From Capitulum mitella (taxonomy: Eukaryota > Arthropoda > Thecostraca > Pollicipedomorpha > Pollicipedidae): DNA of 64,000 nt. Positions 13,315 through 26,700 of this stretch are shown here, piece after piece; position 1 is the first letter of the stretch, and every line of letters begins with the position of its first letter. A program made the translations under genes and the position numbers. The notes beneath the pieces were generated by a model, which saw only the letters and a program-made list of their open reading frames with translations, was not told the DNA's origin and ran no database searches. The stretch covers positions 33,348,368-33,412,367 of the forward strand of contig CP099841.1 of the NCBI GenBank assembly GCA_030062745.1. The letters run 5' to 3'.

Positions 13315-16300
13315 CGTCTCTCAGACGGCGGTTCCGCACAGCGAGCAGGAGACGCCGGAGCCTCCATCCCGATCGTCTCCCGTCGGAGCCGCCTTGAGGC
13401 TGCTACGGCACGGCCGCTCACTCCGACGGTCCCCCAGCCGGGTCGATTGGCGGCTGCGGTGCAAACTACGCCACTTTGGCGCTTCCCCACCGCTCTCCAT
13501 ACGTCGCCGAGCTCAGGTCGAATTCCGTCCGCAGACAGCCGGCCGTCTGAGTCATCGGGCTCTCTCAGGTCTCCGCACGAGGCCGTGAGAGAACGTCGAC
13601 GGAGGCCCCGCCCGGCCCGGCAGACGCGGCAGTTCGTGGTGATGGCGCGCCGCCTGGTCCTTGAGTTCAGGGGCTTAGTGGCCTAAGTGGCTTGGAACCC
13701 GCCGGATGTTCTCACGACAGCTTTGCTTTGCAGAGGAGACTTCAAGGTTTCGCGAACAGATGGGATGATGTTTGTGCACGTGCAATGGTGGTAATGTGTA
13801 GTAACCTAGCCAGGATTCCCGTAAGGGGGCTCAAGACTAAAATGACAATGTTTGATATTACTCTTGCCACTGTATTGCAAACATAGACAACATCGGGAAA
13901 CGGACCCCATCATGCAGTACACCATGAGTCTCTGAAAATAAAATTGCATTGCTTTTCGTTTTCTTGTCTTTAAACAAATCAGTTACGCCAGTGGTCAGCT
14001 TTTAGAAACCTCTGACCAACCCCGCCCCTTCCACTGCGTTTCTCATCAAAATAGAACAACGAAACGAAATTGAAAGTACTGCACAAAAGTTCCTCATTCA
14101 AATGCCGCCTCATTTAATCCCTTCTGATAGCCTGGTGACCTCTCAGACGACAGGAAAAGAGAGTACCTCACGATTTGCAGTCTGCACAGTCATCGTATTA
14201 GTTTTATACATTTCGGTCGGCAAACCATGCTTCTGTAGCGACCTCGTTTTGGAGCTGGTTAGTCGCTGAAGTTAGGGGTCATTATTTTATAAGAGGTCGA
14301 AGTCAGATCAATGAAAGGTCAGATATCATTCTCAGCCTTAGGTTGCTAGTGCCAAAAATGATGTTTGATTATCAGATATTGAAGTTTTGATCATTGAGAA
14401 GGGTCAAACTCAGTTTCTTGACTGAAATCGGCTGCAAAAACTGTCTATCAACCGGATTATATCCATTCTGAGGCCAGCCATTCACTAGGCCAGTGACCCG
14501 ACATGGTCTTGTAGAGATCATTGTTCTCTCTTAGCCCGAAATGTTCTCAGTCATATGTTCAAACAATCCTGTACCCAAAACTGATTATGCCTCATCAGAC
14601 AGCTGAGAAAGACTCAAAATGTGGCTCAGATCTAGAAAAACGGCTGGCAGACCCTCGAAAAGGACGTCATAAATCGGTGGCCTGACACGGTCCGTTCATG
14701 TTTTATTCTTGTTAATGCGGAAAGGTTATTGTCTGCAGATGTCGCGAAGTTCAAACCCTAAACGTGGATTATTCACGAGAAGTCTACGAAAAACATCATG
14801 TGCAACCATCCTCGTTGTCCGGCGAGAGCCAAAGGATTAAAAATCCCTTCTTCAAACCGTTTTTGCACTCATTGGCCAAACTGCGGATTAGTATTGATTA
14901 GTCTTTAGCCTTGGAAATATATTTTTTGCGTACACTGTATCCCAAAATTTCATATTTACGGAAGTTCAAAGCAACCAGGGAAAACGGCCGGTCTTCGGCC
15001 AGGTTATTTCCCTGAGACCTCGTTCGTTCCTCTCACTCGGCGTGATCTATTTCGGGATGTTCTGTTCTCGATAAGAACATGACAAATCCTAGAGCACCTT
15101 GACTGACAGGAACCGTTGCAGGACATGTCCTGCCTCAGTCCCTGTTGTTCCGTACAATTTAGTTGCATGAGTCTGTTCTCAATATCTCTCGTGTGTCTGG
15201 TTTGATTTAGTTCGACTCCGTGGAGTTTGCAAAAGGTTTTTCACCGCTTGGCGTGAAATATAAATGTTCACATGTTGACTTCAAACATCTGTTGCTCTAT
15301 GCAAAGGTGCAAGGAACCGTTATAATTACCCAACAACCGTCAAGGGTTATTGGATGAAATAAGGAAAATGTCCGCATGCTTCTTAGCTTCACTATTCTGT
15401 CGCTGACGTTCGCAGCAGCTTTATTTTCAAATTGCTGTCAAGTCTGATATCACACAGCTGTGGACTAGAACGCTTGGAAAGACTGGGCGAAGACAAACGG
15501 AAAACACACGAACCAGCCGAAGCTCGCGATATTTATTATTTAGCAGCTAGTCCCCAATTTGCTTAGAACCTCTGAACTAATCCCATGCGTGAAACGATGC
15601 ATTCCGACACTTCTTGCTCTTCCTTTCTGAAAATTAAATGAAAGAGCCCTTCACATTAACGATGTTTAGTTACATCACGCATCATCTCACATCACAAGTG
15701 ACGTCGGTCACCGGTCTTTGTGACACGAGCGATGCAGATGAGTCCCGACTCCTGCCAGAAGATACAAAAAAATGGATAGGACACGAGCATGTCAAAGCAC
15801 TTCGCCATGATCTCCCGACAGTACACTTATATTGCTCGTGGCTCGCAGTCATGTCGTGTCAACTTCATCACATCACCATCGATTATTCTTTATCTTTGTC
15901 GGTCCTTGTAATGGCTACTATAGTTGCCATCCCCGGATTTCATCGTTTCCTTTTCGATTAACGTTCTTCTTCTGCGTTGAAGTTTGACTGTCGACCTTAA
16001 TTTCATTTGCCACAGCTCTCTTCCTTTGTTTAATGAAACGCTTTCGGAGCAGGCTGATGAATTGTCCTGAATGTAGATTTGCTGGCGTTTGATGTTTACG
16101 CAGTGCGGTATGGTGTCTGGGTGAGAATTTTCATTTCTGGACAAAGATGCATATTTTTATGCTGACGGCGATGTAAAGTTGTCCACGTGCAGTTTCGTGT
16201 GTTCAGACTTCGGTATTCCACATTTGTTGGTTAAAACGCTTCTCATATGTCTTTGGTTTTGCGTCCCTGGATCATGCCTGTCGTTTCCCTCCACCGATTT

Positions 16301-19300
16301 ATCCCTTCTCGATGAGTACCACTAGATATTGTCGGTATATTAACCCTAGTCCAAGAGGGCTACACGGCCTAGCCGATTCTCGGCAGGGGGGATTCCGCCC
16401 CCCCCCCAAGAACTCGAGAACTACACATCCAGTGTTATCGCAACAAACGGCAATCGATTTGCTCCGACGGAAACTACACTTTCAGAAAAGAAGTTTTCAA
16501 AATTTTGAAAGGGGCGGATACAGGGGGCGAAAAAGTCAAAATAGGGGTACATTTCGGCGTGTTATAACTCTGTTGTTTATGTACCGATTTCGATGAAATT
16601 GGCATGCATCGGGAGATTATGGATAGGACTTTTATCATTGGTACACACATTCGAAATTTTGAGAGAATTCATAGGCGTTCGCAAGGCTTCAAAAATAGGA
16701 GGACTCGTTTTTAACAACTGAATGAACAAAAATGGTAAAAACGCTTTTTTGGCTTCTGCTAGTCTTGTTGTGCCGAAGACGTACAAATCGTATTGCAGTC
16801 TTTGTTAGTGTTAGCATAGGCAGTGCCAGGGACATGAAAAAGGGGAACTGTCATGGTCACATGCTTTTCAGATCAACTTAGCTGTCATTTTCTTTTCACC
16901 CTCAACATGGTCAAAAATGGCCTGGGTTGCCTCCCAAAAACGTTGCCTGGCTCAGCCCCTGAGCAAAACAGAATTTCGAAATTTTGTCACAGTACGTAGA
17001 AAGAACAACTAGGAAAAGTCAGCAAGTTTCGTTAAGCTGCGTCAAAAACCCTTGAATTGGCAAGCAAAAAGCCCGAGGGGGCGGATTCAGCCCCTTGCCG
17101 GGAATAGGGTTCATGAACAGATATGTTAACCCTATTCCCGGAGGGCTAGGCGGTATGCCCGATTCCCGGCAGGGGGGGGCGGATTCGGCCCCCCCCTGAG
17201 ATCTCGAGAACTGCTCGTCCGATTTCATCGCAAAAGACGGCAATCGATTTGCCGTGACGTAAACTACATTTTTATAAATAGAAATTTCCAAAATTTTGAA
17301 ATTTGTGGATACAGGGGGGCAAAAATGTCAAAATGGGGGGTACTTTTGGACTTCTTATAACTCCGTTGTTTATCGACCGATTTCGATGAAACTGGCATGA
17401 ATCGAGAGATTATGGATAGGGCTTTTGCCATGGGTCCGCAAATCGGAAATTTTGAGAAAATTCATGGGCGTTCACAGGGTTTCAAAAATAGGAGGATTAG
17501 TTTTCTAACAACTGGATGAACAAAAGAGGCAAAAACAATTTTTTGGCTTCTGCTAGTCATGTTGTACTAAAGAAGTACAAATCGCATGACAATGTTTGTA
17601 TAATGTTAGCATAGGCGGTGCCAGGGACATGACAAAGGGGGAACTGTCATGGTCACACGTTTCTCAGATCAACTTGTGACCTTTGACCTTAAATGACCTC
17701 CAGTGACCTTGGGGTCACTTGGAATGATCTCCTATGCATTTAATATCATCTTTAAATGTTTTCAATCGTTTGAATTCACTCTATTTCAGAAATTTCATTT
17801 TATGGCTATTGCGATATAGGGTACGCGCACTGACATTTCAGGTCATAGCTCCGTGACCCGACCTGATATCAAGCTGAAACTTGGTACACAAGTAGAAGGC
17901 ATCCTTCTACGTCATATATATTCCGACTTTGGCATTTGAAGAAACGGCGCCGAAATTATTGCAAAAAAAACAAATTTTGACTTTTGACCTTGACTTGACC
18001 TTGTAAAATGACCTCAGGTGAACAAAATTACATTTGCACATGGCCCAACTATTTAGCTATACATCCATATCAAGTTTTAAGTTCTATCTTAAAAACTCTG
18101 TTTTTGGTAGACATTTTTCTTTTACCCTTAACATGGCCAAAAATGGCATGAGGTGCCTCCCAAAAACGTTGCCTGACTCCGCTCCTGAGCAAAGTAGAAT
18201 TTTGAAATTTTGCCACGGCACGTAGAAAGAATAGCTAGGAAAAGTCACCAAGTTTCGTGAAGCTGCGTTAAAAAACCTGGAATTGGCAAGCAAAAAACCC
18301 GAGGGGGGGCGGATTCCCCCCCCCCTGCCGGGAATAGTGTTAAGGCTAGAATGTACTACGTGACAGCATGTTTTAAAATACACAAGTATATTTGCATACA
18401 TGGTCAAGTTCGTGCAACACGCCTTTTCGTCAAAAGTTGGGAATGCAGTCAGAGCACATTGCCTTTGCTTTCTTTAAACTTCTTCAGTTCTCCTTCGACG
18501 TCTGTAGTTAGGGGCGCAGGAACGTCCGGAAAGGGGGGGGGGGCAGAGACATTTTCCCCGTAGACTAATGACATGCTCCCCGACTCTCTCTGTTCCTAGC
18601 GCATGTTCGTAATCACATGTGCTTATTACAACACATCTAGGGGGGAGGTAATTTTTCGTCGCGAAGCTCGTGAGAGAATATTACATTTTGCGTTTCTGAA
18701 CTTGGAGGTGATTCACGAATGGTTGTCGCTTTATGTGCAAGCAAATTTTCCGACCGCCAGGTGTGTCGTTTACGAGTATAAGGCGAGCATCACCGAACAG
18801 AGAGTCGATTCTCATGCTGAGTTTTATTCCAGGCACACTTACCTCACATATTGTTAAACACACCCAGATCAGGGATTACGTGGTAAACTCGACTGAAATA
18901 TTTTGGTAGGTCAACGACATTTTCTTGTTTCATATTCTCTACATTTTGGACTATTTTATATCCATGGTATTACGGGGCTTTCGTAGGCAGAGCCATCTTG
19001 TGGCTGCAGTTTCATGTGAACACCCGATTAGTGAGGTAAGAATATCTGTTTTGACTCGTTACCTTTGTGTTCATAGGTATTTCTCAGAAAAAAATTATGC
19101 TTAAAACATGATCAGCGACATTTCCAGACTGACCTATTTTGAAAACTTCACCAAGGTGCAATTCTTCACCGGCTGAAGTGCTTCTCTACCTTTTGCCGCA
19201 GAGACGGGGGGGGGGGATATTTGTTCCTTTTCTTTCTAGAATACTATCTTCCACTGTCAAATTCTCCTTGTGGAAATTATTAGCTAAAATGTAATGCCAA

Positions 19301-20732
19301 TGTATGCTTATGAAAATAGACAACCTTCTGGAGACCATTGTCGGTCACCGACAGCGACGAAATCTCTGCTCTGCCTCTTGGATCTCAGGAAATGTTTTGA
19401 CGCAACTGATGATTCTAAATTACTCTGCGGAGTTAACACGTTGAGCTCAACGGAGTTAACACATCCTGTTTCGCTTTGTATCTCCGCGGCCTCACCCGGA
19501 GTGTCGGCTTCACTGATATTTCCTGAAGGGAATACACCTCGAAAAAGCCGCCTAACAGCATGGGTGTATTCCATTGGTCCGCCTTAGGACTACCTTTGTT
19601 CTGCTTATTCTCGAACGACCTCAGCCTCTTCTCCGAAGAGGCCGGGCTTGTTCACTATGCCGACGACACACGTGTTTGTCTGGAGTAAAAAGGCTGCCTT
19701 GTCTACTTTGATGTCGCAAATGCAACGAGCACTTTCATCTCTAGCGGTCTGGTTTTGCGCGAATGCTCTCAAGGTGAACGTGAAAAGGCACAATTGACAG
19801 TCCTTAGAAGCAGCCAATTTGCTCAGTTTTCCAGATGTACCAGCTAAGTTTCGAGACGTAGAACCGAAATCCCTCCCTGAAGCGAAAACCTTAAGAATCA
19901 TTTTTGGCAGCACTCTCTCCTGGGACCCCCGCGTTTCGACCAGACCTGGACGCTGTTGCGGTGCGCTGATCGGCCTTACGCCCTGCGGGGCCACCTTCCG
20001 TGGCGCTCCGTGGAAACCCTCACGTCAGTCCCGGCACTCTCTCAGTTCAGGTACTGCGTTTCAGCGCACGGAAATGGGATCAATGGAAACTTGAATAGGC
20101 CCCAAAACATCATTAACTTTCCTGCAAAGGTCGTTTTTTCCCGACGGAAATCTGACCATACAACTAACTTGATGGAGTGATTGGGTACGCCGACCACTGA
20201 AGAGCTGACGACAGTGATCTCCCAGGGCCTTGTGCACAAACTATTGAAAAATGGTGAGCCGAACGACATTGCCAGTATATTCGTCGGCAATGATGAGATT
20301 CGTAACCGTAAAGCCAACGGGACGGGCACTGTCGCCTGCCCCGTCCAAAAACTTACATGAGGCCGAGGAAATGCGCTTCGCCTGCCGAGCTGTGGCGGGC
20401 TTAAAGTGCCTGCCACAGCGCATCAAAGGACTCCCGCCTGAGCGCTCCCAAAAGACTCTGAAACGACATCTGGCTGAAATCGGCAGCGTTTCAAATTGGA
20501 AACCTATTTTAACAAGCTGTTGAAATTTCTGGCCTGACATTTTGTGTCGCTGATTTTCATCATTTGGATCCGTGTGTTTGTGTGTGTGTGGGTATGATTG
20601 TGTTCTTGACTTTCTATGACTTTCCACCTCTTGACTGTTGGCCTGGGAATGTGAAAGCCACAGGTTTATTGTGTGAGTGTAATTTCCGGAAATGTGGAGC
20701 ACAGTCCAACGCAATATCACGAGAAAATTGGG

Positions 20733-20796
<64 letters not shown>

Positions 20797-23700
20797 CACA
20801 CGCACACACACACACACACACACACACGCACGCACGCACGCACGCACGCACGCACTATATATATATATATATGTGTGTATATATATATGTATATATACGT
20901 ATTAAGATAGACTGAACGTTTCAGTCATAGCCTTAGCCATAGCCAGTCATAGTCATAGGTTAAAACGCTGAGTCCGTGTTAACCTGGCACCGCGTCGGGG
21001 GTGTCAAATAGGGCATCCCGCTTCGGTTTTTCGTGAATAACTTCTAAACCGTTAAAGCCAGCCGGAACAGACTTCCAGTATCTATTCATGAACCCATTTT
21101 ACATATCTTGACATCAAAACCATTTCCATACTAGGTCAGGTCATCGAGATATGACGTCGAAAGTGAGCCCTTACATGGATGTTTTCTCCTTTTTGGGCGG
21201 TGTCGCCAACATGTTTTGTTGTTTTATAATATTCGCGAGTATCATGCATGGATTATTTAGATTTGCATAGTACACAGTCTCCAAAAGGATATAAAACTGT
21301 GACACGTCAACATTAGAGGTGATGCTAAGTCACACGCATGGTGACAATCGGACTGATTTGCATTGCGGGTGACAGAAGTGATTGCGGTTGACCTACCCAT
21401 TGTTCAAACGAGACAAGCAAAACTATATGCTCCTCTTAACACGGTTCACCAAATGCAACGTTAGGTCATGTCAGGTCACGTCATAGGTAGATGTCAAAAC
21501 GAAATGAAATACAACAATGTCGTGGAAGATCGCTCAGTAGCAGCAGAGAGCAATTATTGTTCCTAGTCGGAAACAGAAAAACGACTATCTGTCTTGATCC
21601 TGATAGACTTTGATCCAATAATGGACAGACAGAGCAGATTTGATTACCCCGACATGCCGCCAAGAATTCCAGCGAGTAATCATTGCTCTTTGGGAGGAAG
21701 AGTAATGCAACCTTATCTGACCTGACCCAGGCTGGCCTGAAGCTGATCATCGGAAGGTTTCACTTCAGTCCTTTCTGTGGGGGATCAAAACGACTGCGAG
21801 AGAACATCGATCGGTGGCCCGTAAAGTGGAACCAATATTTCACCCGACCCAGGTTCACCGTAACCCGACATTTTCTTAACACTCAAGCATGCTTCTGATG
21901 CAGAAGATCGTGGCCTTTCGTTTAATACCCAGTTGTTGGCTGGAAGGCCAGTATTGCCGATGATACGATGCGCAAATCGGTGTCAGTTTTTCAGACGACG
22001 AGTTAGGCATTTTAGGTGACCTGTGGCACGATCAGTCACCTGACCAGGACTAACATGATACCTTCCGAATCGCAAGACTAGGGGCTATCGATTGGTGGTA
22101 GACCGGTTCAGATCCGACGGTTGGATCCAGAAACAGCAGAAAGGTGTCCTTTTTAACACCCCTACGGTGGCGGGTACGAAAACACGCCAGACGATGCAGG
22201 GTTAAACTGGATTGCCATGAACAATATTTGTAATACATAGTTTTGCTGCGTACGTATCATATTTCAGCTCGTCGTAACCACAGGGTCGGTAGATGCTGTC
22301 GCATATTAATTGTCACTCGTGTCTGCTTCATACCATGCATGCGTGAGCTAGTATAATGTATATGTACGGGCCTCCACGAAAGGAATGGGAAGTATTAGGC
22401 TCGGTGACAATATGGGGTGTATTTCCTGGACCGTAGGTAACACATCGTCACGAGAACATGGTATGGTAGGTCACAATGCTTCGCAGCATTCTATGCAGAT
22501 ATGCTCATCTGAATTGTCTCAATGCTGCTAAATTTTCCGAAATAATGGTTTTTGCTTCATTCACCAGAGCTTTCACCACCTTCTGCTGGGTGCGTCCGTG
22601 CCAGTTACGACCCTGCACTAACAGGTGGCCAGTTGTCTCGGGGACATGTTTAGAGGCTGCCTTTCGTAGCAGATCGAACAGCTGTTAACACGTCGAACAA
22701 TGAGCGGATGTGCTTCGGGCAACGTAAGAAGGGGAGGATCGGCTTACCATTGATTGACGTAGCGGCTAGATTCCGAGCAACTTGACCGATATAGCCGTGC
22801 GCTGCACAGCGTTCTCGGTTGGCCGAGTGGTATTATATTTTTTGGCTGAAGTGAGTAATACGGAACCGCGAGTTCGCGTCCATGGATAGCCGTTTTATTT
22901 TGGTTTTCTCGTCTCTTCTCATTTCTGAGCACATAGGTCGCATGGGAACATTTGGATGCCAGCCTTGTGGTTCATACTGGAAACACACGGTAACACATGC
23001 GTTGCACAATGTGTTGATACCAAGCGACTGGAAATGGCCCATCACTTATAGTGATTTCGTCATTGGGAAGACATAAAGCCCGTCCTAACACAAACCGGTA
23101 TAGTCAGCGCATTTTCAATAAAAATGCCATTAAACGGCATTTGTGTTTCGTCGAGGAAGACAGAGCTCTAATTCCTATCAGCCGGTGACAAATAATAAAC
23201 TCCCCTGTCGCAAAATGCTCGTAGTGTTAAAAATGCTGGACACACGTAGCATCTGTCTTGGTATTATCTTTATGTGGAGTTATGCTTGATAAATAACTTG
23301 TATGCATGCTTTTGACACGCGCAATGAAGGGCCTCTGAAAATTACACGCAGTGGAGGAGAGGTGCGAAATCTCCCCCCCCCCTTCTCCCCTGTAAGTTCA
23401 AAAACCAGCTGGTGAGACAAAACATTCAAGGTGAGTGTGAGGCTGTTGGCAACATTTGTCCAAATTTCGTGACCGTAGGGTAGCGCCTTCGAGGCCAGAT
23501 CGGGTCAAATGTTCAAAATTTCGTCGATTTGGCAGATTTTGTGACTTCTTTCCGTACAATTACCATGGCTGATCGAAAGTATACCGGATTTGGACTTATG
23601 CCTATTTTAAGGGTGATCCACGATAACTAGCAAACAGAACACAGCATTTAACTTTAGATCACTGGTATATCATCTAATATCGCTGTTCATAACGTAAGGC

Positions 23701-26700
23701 GGAGGGGGAGGGGAGGTCGGCTGGTTTTCCCGCTCTACGGTTCTCTTTACGGGGCAATATTTCCGAAAATGTCCGGCTGATTTTCCTTTTTTATTTTTGT
23801 TTATGACGACGCACTAAATGCCAATTTAAAGTATGCAAAAACAGGCAGTCCGCGACAAACATGAGGTCGGGGGCGGAGATGGAATTCCCCCCTTCACTGG
23901 ATCACGGCCGGAAATTTCCAGCGTGAAGTCCTTTCAGAACCAATTCCCATTCAGGTTAGCCTCTGCAAGAACACTTTACACTGCCACTCTGCTAAAGAAT
24001 GATCAATATTTTACACCATAACAAATATGTATATTTACGTCATATCAAACGAAACATTTTTGCCGCACTTAACCACCCTTCCCACTTAGTCCCCAATCAG
24101 CAAAAGCAATTTGACCCCTGCCCCCATTATGAAACGCTCCTATGTCCCCTTCGGTCATACCATATACTACTACTATATGCTTATCTCACGACAGTGCTAC
24201 ATGGTCACCCGTTTCATTCGTTTCGTTAACATGCTGCATATGCAAAGGCATGCATATCGTAAACCACTGGTAATCTGCGCGAGCAGTTCAAACCTAGCCA
24301 AGCTGAACAGAATTTGCAGTTGCATAAAGCCATCCAACGGAAGACACTGGTGACATGAATAGATCCGTGCTAGTGGTATCAAAAGTTACGCTCCGGCCGG
24401 ACATCCCGGGCTCATCGGACCGGGACCGGATAGCTAACCTACCATCTGCTCTGTAGCTACTGGATATGTCTGATATGGGTAGGGTATAAATATCCATGTT
24501 CTCTAACATTCACAGCATAAATTGTTTTGCCCTCGCCGGACGGGAGGGATTTTCACTCACACTGATAATGGGGGATAATCACCCCCTCGCCATTTGGCCC
24601 CTAATTAAGCTAGTGCCTCAGGACAAAAAAATCGATACCCAAGCCAAACCCAAATCGAGCCCAAAGAATTCACCGGTGTTCGTGTCGACCCTGTCAGGTC
24701 AGTCCGTGATCTCCTAGATCAGGTCAGACTTCATGCTTAGGAACTATAAATCGATTTTCGTCTCTTAAAAACAACAAATTCGGGGCCAAATAGGTCTAAA
24801 ATCGTCTCCTATATCATATTCAGTGCCACGAATTAGTGAAGGAACGTTCTATGGTCAAAAAAGGTCATCTAAGATTATTAATCTTGTTTGACCTTGAAAA
24901 GGTCACTGACCTATCCAAAATGACCTGTTAACATTCTGTTAACATTAACATAACAACGGACTACCATTCTGAACCGATTTCATGCCCGTCATCTGCCATT
25001 TATTCATATACATATTGCCCTAAAACAGTAAAAAAAAAACATTTGGCAAAAAAGTGCTCTGCAAGCTTTCAGTAAAGTCATCATAGTTTGGTGCTCTGAG
25101 CTGACTTGGTGTCACTCTTTTTTCCAAAGGATGCGCAATGAATGTGTCGTCTGCTCTGCCAAATTCCACGGCGCTGTCGAGCACCATTTTCCCGTGGTCC
25201 CGGAGACACTGTTTAAGGGTGGCATCCATCCTCCTCCTCCGGCCAGGGTTAAGTTCTTATCGTTACGAAATGATAGACCACTAGTGGCCGAGTTCCACAT
25301 TGTGAGGGTAGCCCAGCCCAGCAATGGGGAGGGAGGGGCAGCTCAACATTGGGGAGTCAGCTGAACATTTAGGGGGGCATGCCCCCATAAGAGATACAGA
25401 AAACCGCCCCTGATGCTGCGTATGTATGTATACCAGAGTATATTCGGGCGAGTTAAGTGCTCGCCTGGAAATAAACGCGCTATGTCCGGTTTATCACAAG
25501 GACCCTTATACCTACCATTATTTGTGTGAAGACTTGTACAGTCGTCACAAAAGGAGAGTCCAGCCGCTGATCGCTACTACGGAGCTGTTGCTTCTGACGA
25601 GGGTCTCCTGTCTCTTAGAGATGCTAAATGTCTGGAGTTCAAGAGTTTTCGAAAACATCAGGCGCTTGAAATCCCAAATATTTTGAACGCCTGAGAAGCC
25701 CATGTCATTTCGAGATGTCTCGCTGATTTTCCCAAATTCCCTGCTGATTTTCCCAAATTTCCCGAGATTTTTCGCACACTTTCACTCCAAGAGGTTTCTG
25801 AAATGTGTTCTAAAAGGCGCTTTTTAACAAGACAAAGAAATTTTGGGGATGGAGAGCATCACTCATGTAGTTGGATTTAGAGTGCATCCGAGAACCCCAA
25901 TGTTTCTGGAAGGAGCTATGTCCAGGTTCCGCTGTATCTTCAAGCTATGGAGTAAGTCTTCGTGGTGTGGGAAGGGGAGCCTGTCGTTGATTTCGTCCAA
26001 CCAAGAAGGCTTAGCTTGAGAGATTGTTGTACTGTTCTGCAAATAGAGTCGTTTGGTTCTTGTTGTACAGTTCAACCTTATTGTTTTAACACATGGGCAG
26101 GGATACAGAACGATTTTTTTACGCCAAGCAACGCACTAACTTCTAGTGCAGGCACAGTTGATAATACCTTAGCAAGCTTTCAATATTACCGCAGAATGTT
26201 TGTTAGCAATCTCTAATGATTCCCTGCGTACTGAAAAAAACACCTTGACATTGTTAGTACACCAGGTTATAGTCTATGCTACACCTGGCTTACTGTCTGA
26301 TCTCTGACCCACAGCTTATCGATTCCGACCGAGTGGCGTTTTGAGAAATGGCGTCGGCGCGCCTCGGACAGCTAGCACGAAGCCCCTTGAGGGCATGCAT
26401 ATTTCATACTGGCCAATGCGCCCATGGCAGGAGCAGTCTGCCGCCACTTCTCCGTACACCGCGCTATTGATCCGAGCAATGCAGTCGCGCGGGCGAACGG
26501 CCTACGCGGTCTCCGCACTTGATCGGCTGTACCGGAAGCCGCTGCAGGAGTTACGACTGGGCCGAGTCCCCCCGGTCCACTCTTCAGGCGGCCGCAGATT
26601 GGCATATGGTTGGCGAGGCAGAGATGGAGGAGCACGAGCAGAGACGTGATCTGAGGCGTCGCAAACTTCTCGTCCAAGAGGACGAAGGAAGGAGAATGGC

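Noticed and set aside
12951-13686. Ser/Leu-rich and Arg/Glu-rich ORFs through the TC tract
   Set aside because: Low-complexity translation of TC/GA repeats on the two strands.
17130-18339. Family A as LTR retrotransposon or LTR pair
   Set aside because: The ends are inverted, not direct, repeats; the target site is TTAA; there are no primer-binding or polypurine sites.
18603-18857. 84-codon plus-strand ORF in intron 4
   Set aside because: Reasonable composition but no motif, no splice context and no partner ORFs on that strand.
20564-20915. His-Thr repeat ORFs
   Set aside because: Translation of the CA microsatellite.
22800-22850. Leu/Ser tRNA-like gttggccgagtggt string
   Set aside because: A-box-like only; no B box or cloverleaf follows.
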